From assembly GCA_903884425.1 (NCBI GenBank), contig CAISEP010000020.1:1-64000 (forward strand): a stretch of 64,000 nucleotides of DNA, written 5' to 3'. Position numbers and translations under genes: made by a program. The DNA is from an uncultured Caulobacterales bacterium. Its GTDB lineage: Bacteria; Pseudomonadota; Alphaproteobacteria; Caulobacterales; Caulobacteraceae. Below, one piece after another: positions 48,672-58,389 of this stretch (position 1 is the stretch's first letter; the number at the start of each line of letters is the position of its first letter). The notes under the pieces are model-generated. The model searched no databases and was not told the DNA's origin. It was given only the letters and a program-made list of their open reading frames with translations.

Positions 48672-49520
48672 ATGTCCGTCCCGCCGCTGGCGCGTGATTC
48701 GAGGGGGTTTCGGAGAGTGGCGTTGGATCGGCGCGCAGTGCTGGGCGGTTTGGTGGCGGTCGTTCCGGGAGGGTCGGCCTTCGCGGCGGCAAGGGCCCAG
48801 GCCTGGCCCGGCGGGGCCCGGGGTGCCGTCAGCCTGTCCTATGACGACGGCCTCTCCAGCCAGTACGAGCATGCCGCACCCGCACTTCGCGTCCGGGGCC
48901 TGAAGGCCAGCTTCTTCCTGACCCTGGACAACATGCAGGACCGCGTCGCCGAATGGCGGGCCGTGGCGGCACAGGGGCACGAGCTGGGCAACCACACGGT
49001 GCATCACTATTGCGGCCTGCCCCAGACGCATCCGGAGCGGTTCGTGCAGCGCGAGGTGCTCGACGCCCAGACCCGGCTGGAGGCGATGTTCGGGCCGCAG
49101 CCGAAGATCCTGGCCTATCCCTGCGGGGTGACGGACCTGGGGCCCGGCCCGCCCAACGACCAGCTGCACCGCTATGTGGGGCTGCTGCGGGAGGCGGGCT
49201 TCATCGCCGCCCGGACCTCCGACGGGCCGCCCATGAGCCCGCACTATGCAAGGGAGCACCGGTTCGACCTGAACGCCACGGCCCCCACCTACGAGACCGG
49301 CAGCCTGTCGGAGGCCCTGGACTATCTGGACATGGCCGTCGCCCGGGGCCGGTGGGCCAATCTGGTGTTCCACGGCCTGGGGCCCACCCGGCTCGAGAGC
49401 GGCGACACGGCCAATGCGGTGCACGAGGCGATCCTCGACGCGATCCTCAAGCGCCCCCTGTGGTGTGCCCCCATCGGCCAGGTGCTGGCGCATCTGGGGG
49501 TGGGGAGTGCTTCGTCCTGA
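48672..49520 (+). CDS. Polysaccharide deacetylase family protein (NodB-like), Tat-type signal
   Basis: A 282-residue exported protein. The segment LDRRAVLGGLVAVVPGGSAFA is a twin-arginine-type signal. The NodB fold begins with SLSYDDGLSSQY (two metal/catalytic Asp) and the zinc histidines lie in GNHTVHH; AYPCGVTD is a later motif. It probably removes acetyl groups from an exported or envelope glycan. The ATG at 48672 has AAGG upstream; a start at 48642 or a later GTG is possible. It is divergent from the propeller gene. Confidence 0.8.
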   Translation: MSVPPLARDSRGFRRVALDRRAVLGGLVAVVPGGSAFAAARAQAWPGGARGAVSLSYDDGLSSQYEHAAPALRVRGLKASFFLTLDNMQDRVAEWRAVAAQGHELGNHTVHHYCGLPQTHPERFVQREVLDAQTRLEAMFGPQPKILAYPCGVTDLGPGPPNDQLHRYVGLLREAGFIAARTSDGPPMSPHYAREHRFDLNATAPTYETGSLSEALDYLDMAVARGRWANLVFHGLGPTRLESGDTANAVHEAILDAILKRPLWCAPIGQVLAHLGVGSASS

Positions 49521-49522
49521 CA

Positions 49523-49608
49523 GAGGTTCCCGGCTCGAGGCCGGGAATGACGACAAATCATTGTTTTTATAGAATTTTGTCATTCCCGGCCTTGAGCCGG
49601 GAACCTCC
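49523..49608. repeat. Inverted pair of family A hairpin repeats
   Basis: Units at 49523-49552 (inverted, stem CCCGGC/GCCGGG with a CTCGAG loop edge) and 49579-49608 (direct) face each other across an AT-rich 26-base spacer. They fill the gap between the convergent deacetylase and oxidoreductase genes and could form a larger cruciform-like structure. Confidence 0.85.
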
Positions 49609-49625
49609 ATCCGGTCGCCCTCCCC

Positions 49626-50642
49626 TCAGGGCTCCGGCGACACCCGCACCATCAGCTTGCCGTCATGGGCCCCGGTGAACAGCAGGTTCACCGCCTCGGC
49701 GGCGTTCTCCAGCCCGTCCACCACGTGCGCCTTCCACTTCAGCTGGCCGGACAGCAGCATCGGCCCGAGATCGGCGAAGGCCTCCCCCGCCCGGGGCAGG
49801 TAGTCGATGATGATGAAGCCCTTGATGGTCAGGCGGCGCATGAGGATGCGGGCGAAGTCGTCCAGCCCCGGCGCAGGCGTGTCGAGATTGTAGGTGGAGA
49901 TCATGCCGCAGAGCGCCACCCGGCCGAAATTGTTCATCCGGCTGACCACGGCGTTCATGATCTTGCCGCCGACATTCTCGAAATTGCAGTCGATGCCGTC
50001 CGGGCAGAGGCGGTCCAGCTCCGCCCCCACGTCCTGGGACTTGTAGTCGATGGCCCCGTCGAAGCCGAGTTCGTCCACCAGCCAGCGGCACTTGTCCGCC
50101 CCCCCGGCAATGCCGATCACCCGGGCCCCCCGGGACTTGGCCAGCTGGCCGGCGATGGAGCCCACCGCCCCGGCGGCGGCGGAGACCACCACCGTCTCCC
50201 CCGGCTGCGGCTTGCAGATGTCGATCATGCCGAACCAGGCGGTGAGACCGGTGGCCCCCAGCACCGACATGTAGGCGGTCAGGGGCACGCCGGGGATCAG
50301 CGGCACGGGGGTGAGGGCCGTCTCATGGGCGACCAGATGGCTCTGCCAGCCGCCGAGGCCGGTATTGACCACGGCACCCACGGGGAAGCTGGCCGACCGG
50401 CTCTCCTCCACCACGCCGATGCCGCCGCCGCGCATGACGTCGCCGACTTCCACCGGCGGCAGGTACTGGTCCTGGTCGCTCATCCAGATGCGGTTGGTGG
50501 GGTCCAGGGAGAGGTAGACGGTGCGCACCAGCACCTCGCCGTCCTTCAGGGGCGCGGTCTCGCGGGTGACGTATTCCAGGTCGCCGGGGCCGATCTCCCC
50601 CACCGGACGGCGGCGCAGGATCCATTGGTGATTGGTGGCCAT
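49626..50642 (-). CDS. NADP-dependent MDR-family oxidoreductase (CurA/leukotriene B4 dehydrogenase-like)
   Basis: A 338-residue zinc-free medium-chain reductase. The NADP-binding loop is VVVSAAAGAVGSIAGQLAK, followed by GIAGGADKCRWL for the 2'-phosphate, and the N-terminal EYVTRETAPLKDGEVLVRTVYLSLDP is typical. Relatives reduce enones such as curcumin or 15-oxo-prostaglandins. The ATG has GGAG eight bases upstream. Repeat elements flank it on both sides. Confidence 0.9.
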   Translation of the reverse strand: MATNHQWILRRRPVGEIGPGDLEYVTRETAPLKDGEVLVRTVYLSLDPTNRIWMSDQDQYLPPVEVGDVMRGGGIGVVEESRSASFPVGAVVNTGLGGWQSHLVAHETALTPVPLIPGVPLTAYMSVLGATGLTAWFGMIDICKPQPGETVVVSAAAGAVGSIAGQLAKSRGARVIGIAGGADKCRWLVDELGFDGAIDYKSQDVGAELDRLCPDGIDCNFENVGGKIMNAVVSRMNNFGRVALCGMISTYNLDTPAPGLDDFARILMRRLTIKGFIIIDYLPRAGEAFADLGPMLLSGQLKWKAHVVDGLENAAEAVNLLFTGAHDGKLMVRVSPEP

Positions 50643-50723
50643 GTGGTGATCTCCCCCGTGTTTTGCCGATTGTCGCGCGGGGGGCGGTGGGTGTCGAGGG
50701 CGCCGTGGGGGAAGGGATGGGTT

Positions 50724-50854
50724 GCGTGGTTCGAGACGGCCCTGACGGGCCTCCTCACCATGACGAAGGGTGTTGGTCGAGCCGACCTGGGTGGGTGGTG
50801 GTCGCACAAACGCGCGTCATCCTGAGGAGGGCGAAGCCCGTCTCGAAGGACGCA
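50724..50854. repeat. C/B hairpin repeat doublet
   Basis: A GG-type unit (50724-50764, stem GGCCC/GGGCC) and an oppositely oriented CC-type unit (50815-50854) lie between the TfoX-like gene and the MDR oxidoreductase gene, spaced by about 50 bases. Confidence 0.85.
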
Positions 50855-50861
50855 AGCCGCC

Positions 50862-51176
50862 CTACCGCACCGCCCGCCGCGCCCAGTCCACCGCCTCGTC
50901 CGGATCGTCCAGCGCAGACTCCGGCATCCGCCAGTAGTTGATGGACCCGGTACGGCCGTCCTTCATGGCATAGGTGAACATCTCAGACCCCGCCGCCTCG
51001 AAGTCCGCCACCGTGTCGGGAAAGCCCTTCAGATACAGGGTATCCCGCACCACCAGGCCGAACATGCGGTCGTGCAGATAGACCCCGTGGCCGCCGAACA
51101 TGGCGCGGAACCTAAGCTCCCCCAGCGCGCCCAGCAGCTCCTGCAGGAACTCCCGAAAGCCGGGGGACGCGCTCAT
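50862..51176 (-). CDS. TfoX N-terminal-domain protein
   Basis: A 104-residue protein matching only the N-terminal domain of TfoX/Sxy. The hallmark FRAMFGGHGVYLHDRMFGLV and the YWRMPESALDD block are present. Full-length Sxy regulates competence in gammaproteobacteria; single-domain versions are widespread and of unknown role. It starts five bases after sufA and is the likely last gene of the suf operon, perhaps incidentally. Confidence 0.85.
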   Translation of the reverse strand: MSASPGFREFLQELLGALGELRFRAMFGGHGVYLHDRMFGLVVRDTLYLKGFPDTVADFEAAGSEMFTYAMKDGRTGSINYWRMPESALDDPDEAVDWARRAVR

Positions 51177-51181
51177 CCGCC

Positions 51182-51571
51182 TCAGTCCTCGAGGGACGCG
51201 GGCACGATCGTCACGCTCTCCCCGCAGCCGCAGGCGTCGGTCTCGTTGGGGTTGCGGAACACGAACTTGGAGGAGAGCTTGGTCACCTCGTAGTCGATCT
51301 CCGTGCCGATCAGGAACAGGACGGCCTTGGGCTCCACCAGGATGCGGACGCCCTTGTCCTCCACCACCTCGTCCAGGGGACCGGCGGCCTCGGCATATTC
51401 CATGACATATTCCTGGCCCGCGCAGCCGCCGTTCTTCACCCCCACCCGCAGGCCCGCATAGGACCGGTCGGCCCGGTCCATGATCTCCTTCACCCGGGCG
51501 GCGGCGGCGTCGGACAGGGTCACGACCTTGGGGCGCGGACGGCGGGGACGGGGGGTGAGCGCGGCTTCCAT
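51182..51571 (-). CDS. sufA: Iron-sulfur cluster assembly protein SufA (HesB/IscA family)
   Basis: A 129-residue A-type carrier that receives and passes on Fe-S clusters. The three conserved cysteines are in GVKNGGCAGQEY and the C-terminal DACGCGES. A basic N-terminal extension of about 20 residues precedes the core. GGAGG lies upstream of the ATG, and the gene follows sufT by 14 bases. Confidence 0.93.
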   Translation of the reverse strand: MEAALTPRPRRPRPKVVTLSDAAAARVKEIMDRADRSYAGLRVGVKNGGCAGQEYVMEYAEAAGPLDEVVEDKGVRILVEPKAVLFLIGTEIDYEVTKLSSKFVFRNPNETDACGCGESVTIVPASLED

Positions 51572-51585
51572 GGGATGGCCTCCGG

Positions 51586-51999
51586 TCAGAACATGTTCAG
51601 TTGCAGGCGGGCCTCGTCGGACATCCGGCTCTGGTCCCAGGCCGGTTCGAAGACGAGGTTCACGTGGCAGGAGCGGACGCCGGGGATGGACTCCACGGCA
51701 TTCTGGACCCAGCCCGGCATCTCCCCCGCCACCGGGCAGCCCGGCGCGGTCAGGGTCATGTCCACCACCACGTCCCGGTCGTCGGACACGTCCACCTTGT
51801 AGATGAGGCCGAGCTCGTAGATGTCCACCGGGATTTCCGGGTCGAACACGGTCTTGAAGGCCGCCACCAGTTCGTCGGTGAGGCGGTCCAGCTCCTCCTG
51901 CGGCAGGGCGGAGGCACCCTCCTGCACCAGCGCGTCGGAGGCGGGTTCGGCCGGGGTCTGCGGGGTCGGGTCCACGCTGTTGTCTGGGGTCATGTCCAT
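51586..51999 (-). CDS. sufT: SUF-system MIP18/DUF59 family protein
   Basis: A 137-residue protein whose core (about residues 30-137) is the MIP18/DUF59 domain, with FDPEIPVDIYELGLIY and the cysteine motif TAPGCPVAGEMPGWV. DUF59 proteins of SUF operons assist Fe-S maturation under high demand. An acidic, Pro-rich N-terminus precedes the core. Its start, at 51999 or 51993, lies just after the sufS stop, so coupling is likely. Confidence 0.9.
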   Translation of the reverse strand: MDMTPDNSVDPTPQTPAEPASDALVQEGASALPQEELDRLTDELVAAFKTVFDPEIPVDIYELGLIYKVDVSDDRDVVVDMTLTAPGCPVAGEMPGWVQNAVESIPGVRSCHVNLVFEPAWDQSRMSDEARLQLNMF

Positions 52000-52003
52000 C
52001 GGG

Positions 52004-53221
52004 TCACGCAAAGAAGCTGGAGGCGCGGTGCAGGGCGTCGACGAAGGCGTCGGCCTCCTCCGGCGTGTTGTAGAGGGCGAAGGAGGCGCGGGCGGAGGAG
52101 CCGACACCGAAGCGGCGCATCAGCGGCTCCGCGCAATGGGTCCCGGCGCGGACGGCGACGCCGTAGCGGTCGAGAATCTGGGCCACGTCATGGGCGTGGG
52201 CACCCTCCAGGGTGAAGGTCAGGATCGCGCCCTTGTCCGGGGTGGTGCCGAGAATCCGCAGGCCGTTCAGGTCCCGCAGGCCTTCGACCGCGCGGGCATA
52301 GAGGGCGTGTTCGTGCGCGGCGGCGGCGGGGCGGTCGACGCCCTCCAGCCAGCGGACGGCGGCACCGAAGCCGATGGCCTCCAGGATCGGCGGGGTGCCC
52401 GCCTCGAACCGGTGGGGCGGGTCGGCATAGGTGATGCGGTCCATCGAGACGATGCCGATCATCTCCCCGCCCCCCTGATAGGGTGCCATCTCCGCCAGCC
52501 GGTCGGCCTTGCCGTAGAGGATGCCGAAGCCGGTGGGGCCATAGAGCTTGTGGCTGGAGAAGACGAAGAAGTCGCAGTCCAGGGCAGCCACGTCGATGCT
52601 CTGGTGGACCACCGACTGGCAGCCATCCAGCAGCACCATCGCCCCCACGCGCCGGGCGCCGGCGACGATCCGCGGCACGTCGGAGACCGCGCCCGTGACA
52701 TTGGACATGTGGGTGAGCGCCACGACCCTGGTCCGCGGCCCCAGCAGGGCCTCGTAGGCGTCGAGGTCGAGGGCACCCTCGTCCGTCACCGGCACGAAGC
52801 GCAGCACCACGCCCTTGCGCTCCCGCAGGAAATGCCAGGGCACCAGATTGGCGTGATGCTCCAGCTCCGAGACGATGATCTCGTCCCCGGCCGTGAGCGT
52901 CAGGCCGACACTGGACGCCACCAGGTTGATGGCTTCGGTGGCGCCCTTGGTGAAGACGATCTCGTTGACCGACGGGGCGTTGATCAGCCGCCGGGCCGCC
53001 TCCCGCGCCGCCTCGTAGGCGTCGGTGGTCTCGTTGGCCAGGGTGTGCAGGCCGCGGTGGACATTGGCGTAGCTGTGCTCCATGGCGTGGACCATGGCGT
53101 CGATCACCGCCCGGGGCTTCTGGGCGGAGGCGGCGCTGTCCAGATAGACCAGGGGCTTGCCGTTCACCTGCCGGGACAGGATCGGGAACTGGGCGCGGAT
53201 GTCGTTGTAATTGAAGCTCAT
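52004..53221 (-). CDS. sufS: Cysteine desulfurase SufS
   Basis: A 405-residue PLP enzyme that takes sulfur from cysteine. The PLP lysine is in SSHKLYGPTGFG (about residue 225) and the catalytic cysteine in AGTHCAEPLM (about residue 363), on the short loop typical of group II desulfurases. The N-terminus FPILSRQVNGKPLVYLDSAAS is classical. It overlaps the sufD stop by four bases. No sufE or sufU gene is seen in the operon. Confidence 0.96.
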   Translation of the reverse strand: MSFNYNDIRAQFPILSRQVNGKPLVYLDSAASAQKPRAVIDAMVHAMEHSYANVHRGLHTLANETTDAYEAAREAARRLINAPSVNEIVFTKGATEAINLVASSVGLTLTAGDEIIVSELEHHANLVPWHFLRERKGVVLRFVPVTDEGALDLDAYEALLGPRTRVVALTHMSNVTGAVSDVPRIVAGARRVGAMVLLDGCQSVVHQSIDVAALDCDFFVFSSHKLYGPTGFGILYGKADRLAEMAPYQGGGEMIGIVSMDRITYADPPHRFEAGTPPILEAIGFGAAVRWLEGVDRPAAAAHEHALYARAVEGLRDLNGLRILGTTPDKGAILTFTLEGAHAHDVAQILDRYGVAVRAGTHCAEPLMRRFGVGSSARASFALYNTPEEADAFVDALHRASSFFA

Positions 53222-54176
53222 CGGCGAAGGGCCTCCAGCCCGTCGGCGAGGAAGGCGCGGGCCGCGTCCTGCAGGGCGGGGGCACCGATCCGCTCGACGA
53301 TCTCGCCGATGAAGGCCTCCACCAGCATCAGCCGGGCCTCCGCCTCCGGAATGCCGCGGCTCATGGCGTAGAACAGGGCGTCTGCGTCCAGCGCGCCCAC
53401 CGTGTTGCCATGGGCGCAGGCCACGTCGTCGGCATAGATCTCCAGCTCCGGCTTGGCGTCGATCTCGGCGCGGTCGGAGAGGAGCAGGGCGTTGTGCTTC
53501 AGCCTTGCATCGGTGCCGTCCGCCCCCTCGGCCACGGTGATGCGGCCCTGGAACACGCCCCGGGACTGATCCGCCGCCACGCCGCGGATCAGCTGCGCGC
53601 TGGTGCCGCCGGGACCCTGGTGGTCGAGGATCGTCGTCTGGTCGGAATGCCGCGCGCCCGCCAGCAGATAGGCCCCGTCTAGCTGCGCGTGGGCGCCCGC
53701 GCCGGGATGGGCGACGGTGGTGGCGATGCGCTGGCGCTTGGCCCCGGTGGCCAGCACGGTCTGCTGCAGGGTCGAGCCGGGGGCCAGGGTCACGTGGGTC
53801 AGGCTGACCGACACCGCGTCCGCGCTGTCCGCCGCCAGCACCAGCCGGTGCAGGGTCGCGCCCTCGCCCAGGGTGATGTGGAGGGTCAGGTCCCGGGCAT
53901 AGGCGCCCTGCCCTGCCTCGATGACGTCAAGGAGGACCAGCGTCTCCCCCGCCGGAACGGACAGGGACAGCGCTAAGACGCCCGCGGATTCGGGAGCTGC
54001 GAACCGGCGGGTCCGGACACCGTCCAGGTCCGTACGGTCGGCCAGCGGCTGCACGGCGTCGGAGACAACCGGCAGCGGACGCAGGGTCCCGCGCAGGTCG
54101 GTCCAGCGCCAGTCCTCGTCCCGCCGTCCGGGCAGCCGGGTCTCGTCCCGGGCGAGAAGGGCGTCGCGCAGGCCGG

Positions 54177-54180
<4 letters not shown>
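53218..54180 (-). CDS. sufD: Fe-S cluster assembly scaffold subunit SufD
   Basis: A 320-residue beta-helix protein. The C-terminal SufBD block is clear: LLSDRAEIDAKPELEIYADDV, CAHGNTVGALDADALFYAMSRGIPEAEARLM. It forms the SufBC2D complex with SufB and SufC. It is shorter than E. coli SufD (423), mostly in the N-terminal part, as in other alphaproteobacteria. It overlaps sufC by four bases. Confidence 0.94.
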
Positions 54181-54923
<743 letters not shown>

Positions 54924-54954
54924 GGTCACTTTTTCTGGATTTGTGGGCGTGGGT

Positions 54955-55086
54955 GCGTCCTTCGAGACGGGCTACGCCCTCCTCAGGATGACGCGCGTTC
55001 TGGAACAATCGTCTCCGGGTGTGGGCTCGAAGGAAAACAAACGGTCGTCATGGTGAGGAGGGCGAAGCCCGTCTCGAACCACGCAG
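54955..55086. repeat. B/C hairpin repeat doublet inside the suf operon (sufB-sufC gap)
   Basis: A CC-type unit (54955-54993, stem GGGC/GCCC) and an oppositely oriented GG-type unit (55046-55086) lie between the sufB stop and the sufC start, which are both on the minus strand. All other suf junctions overlap or are under 15 bases, so the 178-base gap exists because of the insertion. It may affect mRNA processing or partial termination. Confidence 0.85.
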
Positions 55087-55101
55087 AGGCGGAAACGACA
55101 C

Positions 55102-56574
55102 TCATCCCACGCTCCCTTCCAGGCTCACGGCCACCAGCTTCTGGGCTTCCACGGCGAACTCCATGGGCAGCTCCTGCAGCACCTCGCGGACGAAGCCGTT
55201 GACCAGAAGCTGCACCGCCTCCTCCTGGGACAGCCCCCGCTGCATGACGTAGAACAGCTGCTCCTCGCTGAGGCGCGTGGTGGTGGCCTCGTGCTCCAGC
55301 TGGGCGTTGGCGTTGCGCGCCTCCACATAGGGCACGGTGTGCGCGGCGCAGGTCTTGCCGATCAGCAGGCTGTCGCACTGGGTGAAGTTCCGCGCGCCGG
55401 TGGCCTTGGGGTGCACCGACACCAGCCCCCGGTAGGTGGAGCTGGAATGCCCCGCCGAAATGCCCTTGGCGATGATGCGTGAGCGGGTATTGGCCCCCAG
55501 GTGGATCATCTTGGTGCCCGTGTCCGCCTGCTGGCGGCCATTGGTGATGGCGATGGAGTAGAACTCCCCCGACGAGCCGTCACCCCGCAGCACGCAGGAC
55601 GGATACTTCCAGGTGATGGCCGAGCCGGTCTCCACCTGGGTCCAGCTGACCTTGGAGCGGGCGCCCCGGCAGTCGGCGCGCTTGGTGACGAAGTTGTAGA
55701 TGCCGCCCTTGCCCTCGGCATCGCCGGGATACCAGTTCTGGACGGTGGAATACTTGATCTCCGCATCGTCCAGGGCGACCAGCTCCACCACCGCGGCGTG
55801 CAGCTGGTTCTCGTCGCGCATGGGGGCGGTGCAGCCCTCCAGATACGACACGTACGATCCGGCGTCGGCGATGATCAGCGTCCGCTCGAACTGCCCGGTG
55901 TTGAGGGCGTTGATGCGGAAATAGGTGGACAGCTCCATGGGGCAGCGCACCCCCGGCGGCACGTAGACGAACGAGCCTTCGGAGAACACCGCCGAGTTCA
56001 GGCAGGCGAAGTAGTTGTCGCTGACCGGCACGACGGAGCCCAGATACTTGCGCACCAGCTCCGGATGCTCCCGCACCGCCTCGGACAGGGGGCAGAAGAT
56101 CACGCCGGCCTTGGCCAGCTCCGCCTTGAAGGTGGTCACCACCGACACGCTGTCGAACACGGCGTCGACGGCGTAGCGGGGGGAGCCCTGCACGCCCGCC
56201 AGGAATTCCTGCTCCTTCAGCGGGATGCCCAGCTTGGCGTAGGTGGCCAGAAGTTCCGGGTCCACATCGTCCAGCGACTTGGGCCCGTCCTTCTGTTTCG
56301 GCGCGGCGTAGTAATAGAGGTCCTGGTAGTCGATCTTCGGATAGTTCACCCGCGCCCAGTCGGGCTCGTCCAGGGCCAGCCAGCGCTCATAGGCCTCCAG
56401 CCGCCAGTCGAGCAGCCACTGGGGCTCGTCCTTCTTGGCGGAGATGAAGCGGATGACGTCGGTGTTCAGCCCGCGTTCGGCGAACTCCTGCTCGATGTCG
56501 GTGACGAAGCCGTGGGCGTACTTCTCCCCCGCCAGCGCCGCAACGGTCTCGACCGTGTCCTGATCCGCGGCCAT
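55102..56574 (-). CDS. sufB: Fe-S cluster assembly scaffold SufB
   Basis: A 490-residue scaffold. The core blocks [23 protein letters not shown] are split here as [15 protein letters not shown] and [13 protein letters not shown]. Others are [30 protein letters not shown] and the C-terminal [16 protein letters not shown]. The cysteine in NFTQCDSLL corresponds to the essential scaffold cysteine of E. coli SufB. The ATG overlaps the TGA of the upstream desulfurase (TGATG). Confidence 0.97.
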   Translation of the reverse strand: MAADQDTVETVAALAGEKYAHGFVTDIEQEFAERGLNTDVIRFISAKKDEPQWLLDWRLEAYERWLALDEPDWARVNYPKIDYQDLYYYAAPKQKDGPKSLDDVDPELLATYAKLGIPLKEQEFLAGVQGSPRYAVDAVFDSVSVVTTFKAELAKAGVIFCPLSEAVREHPELVRKYLGSVVPVSDNYFACLNSAVFSEGSFVYVPPGVRCPMELSTYFRINALNTGQFERTLIIADAGSYVSYLEGCTAPMRDENQLHAAVVELVALDDAEIKYSTVQNWYPGDAEGKGGIYNFVTKRADCRGARSKVSWTQVETGSAITWKYPSCVLRGDGSSGEFYSIAITNGRQQADTGTKMIHLGANTRSRIIAKGISAGHSSSTYRGLVSVHPKATGARNFTQCDSLLIGKTCAAHTVPYVEARNANAQLEHEATTTRLSEEQLFYVMQRGLSQEEAVQLLVNGFVREVLQELPMEFAVEAQKLVAVSLEGSVG

Positions 56575-57713
56575 CAGGCCACCTCCGTCCGTTGGCGGGC
56601 CGAGACCCGTGCATATCCGTCCAGCCACAGATCGGCAAAGGCCGACCAGTGGGACGCGTCCGTGGCGTAGCCGCCGGACGCCCTGAGCGCAAAGGGCGCC
56701 AGCGCACCCTCGCCCATGGCTTCCAGCACCGGGGAGGGGCGCACCTTGCCCGACGAGCAGGCCGCCCCCGCCGACACCTGCACCCCGCCGAGGTCCAGCC
56801 ACATGACCTGCCGGTCCGACGGCCAGCCGGGGACGGCCAGGCACAGGGTATTGGGCAGGCGCGGCGCCGCCTCGCCCAGGATGCTGGCCCCGACAGCCTT
56901 CAGCCGCGCCGCCGCCGCATCCCGGGCCGCCGCCTGGTCCGCCATATCCGGCAGGGCCGCAAGCGCCGCCTTCGCCGCCGCGCCGAACCCGACGATGGCG
57001 GCCACGTTCTCGGTCCCGGGACGCAGGCCCTGCTCCTGCCCGCCGCCGCGCCAGAGCGGCGTCGGCCGCACATCGGTGGCGAAGGCCAGCGCGCCGGCCC
57101 CCTGCGGCCCGCCCAGCTTGTGGGCGGAGATCGCCAGGGTGTCGGCCCCCAGCGCAGCCAGGTCCACAGGGATCTTCCCCGCCGCCTGCACCGCATCCAC
57201 GTGCAGCCGTGCGCCCGCGGCGTGCAGCAGGGCGGCGGCCTGGGCCACCGGCTGGATCACGCCGGTCTCGTTATTGGCCAGCATCAGGGCCGCTGCCACC
57301 CGATCGCCCCGGCGCAAGCGCGCCTCCAGCCAGGCGAGGTCGGCCACGCCCTCGGCCGTCACCGGCCACACCTCCACCGGCGTGGCACCCGCCCGGGCGG
57401 TCTGCATCACTGCGTCATGCTCGATGGCGCTGACCAGCAGGGCGTCGACCCCGTCGCTCAGCGCCCGCAGGGCGAGCGCATTGGCCTCGGTCCCGCCGCC
57501 GGTGAAGACCAGCCGTTCCGTCGCCGCGCCGATCAGGGCCGCGACCTCGCCCCTCGCCCGCTCCACGACATCCCGGGCCTTGCGCCCGGCGGCGTGAACG
57601 GAGGACGGATTGCCCGGCGCGTCCAGCACGGCCAGCAGGGCGGCGCGGGCCTCCGGCCGCAGCGGGGCGGTGGCGTTCCAGTCCAGATAAAGGATGGGGC
57701 GGGGGGCGGTCAC
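56574..57713 (-). CDS. Cysteine desulfurase, NifS/IscS-like (group I)
   Basis: A 379-residue second desulfurase. The N-terminus [15 protein letters not shown], the PLP lysine in [13 protein letters not shown] and the long flexible catalytic loop with [11 protein letters not shown] are those of group I enzymes. Alphaproteobacterial SUF operons often carry this IscS-like gene upstream of sufB plus sufS downstream. The GTG at 57713, four bases after the iscR stop, was preferred to a TTG within iscR. Confidence 0.93.
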   Translation of the reverse strand: MTAPRPILYLDWNATAPLRPEARAALLAVLDAPGNPSSVHAAGRKARDVVERARGEVAALIGAATERLVFTGGGTEANALALRALSDGVDALLVSAIEHDAVMQTARAGATPVEVWPVTAEGVADLAWLEARLRRGDRVAAALMLANNETGVIQPVAQAAALLHAAGARLHVDAVQAAGKIPVDLAALGADTLAISAHKLGGPQGAGALAFATDVRPTPLWRGGGQEQGLRPGTENVAAIVGFGAAAKAALAALPDMADQAAARDAAAARLKAVGASILGEAAPRLPNTLCLAVPGWPSDRQVMWLDLGGVQVSAGAACSSGKVRPSPVLEAMGEGALAPFALRASGGYATDASHWSAFADLWLDGYARVSARQRTEVA

Positions 57714-57717
57714 CGGA

Positions 57718-58185
57718 TCAGGCCGCTGCCGTGCGGTCAAGGCCCGGGGTCTGCAGCGGCACCGCCGGGGCCAGCCGCCCGTTCAGCACGTCGGCCAGGG
57801 TGATGTGGCTGAGATAGTCCTCGATCTGGGCGCTCAGGGCGTCCCACAGGTCGTGGGTCAGGCACCGCTCCCCCTTGGCCATGCAGCCGCGGCCGCCATT
57901 GTGCTGGGCGCAGCGGGTGGCGCGCAGGGGCTCGTCCACCGCCTGGACGATGGCGGAAATGACCGTGGCGGTGGCGGGCGCGGCCAGCCGGTAGCCGCCG
58001 CCGGGGCCGCGGACGCTGCGCACCAGCCCGCCCTTGCGCAGGCGGGCAAACAGCTGCTCGAGATAGGACAGCGAGATTTCCTGCCGGGTGGCGATCTCGG
58101 CCAGGGACACGGCCCGGCTCTCCCCATGGCGGGCGAGGTCCGTCATGGCCATCACGGCATAGCGTCCCTTGGTGCTCAAACGCAT
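57718..58185 (-). CDS. iscR: Rrf2-family Fe-S regulator (IscR-like)
   Basis: A 155-residue winged-helix repressor/activator. The N-terminal MRLSTKGRYAVMAMTDLA and recognition region ISLSYLEQLFARLRKGGLV are characteristic. Three cysteines that bind a [2Fe-2S] cluster occur as RC-x8-C-x6-C followed by LTHDLW. It is first in the operon and presumably senses Fe-S status and controls suf expression. A symmetric palindrome in its upstream gap is a candidate operator. Confidence 0.92.
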   Translation of the reverse strand: MRLSTKGRYAVMAMTDLARHGESRAVSLAEIATRQEISLSYLEQLFARLRKGGLVRSVRGPGGGYRLAAPATATVISAIVQAVDEPLRATRCAQHNGGRGCMAKGERCLTHDLWDALSAQIEDYLSHITLADVLNGRLAPAVPLQTPGLDRTAAA

Positions 58186-58294
58186 GGCGAAGAGTCCGTT
58201 CCCGGCGGTGGGGCGGCCGGAAAAGGGCGGCCACCCGTCAAAAATTCCGCGACTTGACGCGACCTGTGCTAAAAGCCGCGACCTCACGCCTCCG

Positions 58295-58324
58295 GGACTT
58301 AGGAAGTCCTACCGTGGCGGTCAA
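58295..58324 (-). promoter_or_regulatory. Candidate iscR-suf promoter with GGACTT-N3-AAGTCC palindrome
   Basis: GGACTT (58295-58300) and AAGTCC (58304-58309) form a perfect inverted repeat. On the minus strand a -35-like TTGACC (58319-58324) sits 16-17 bases upstream of a weak -10 that falls within this palindrome. The arrangement fits autorepression by the Rrf2 regulator, but I do not have a confirmed consensus for this clade and no transcription start is known. Confidence 0.45.
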
Positions 58325-58389
58325 GTATTTCGCGACGGCTCAGGCTTCGATGCCCGCGCCGCGCCCAGAGCGAAAGGCCCACGACCTCG

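Noticed and set aside
45406-48903. A 1165-codon plus-strand open frame
   Set aside because: Antisense to the beta-propeller gene, whose Asp-box repeats are clear; the plus-strand translation has no recognisable domain.
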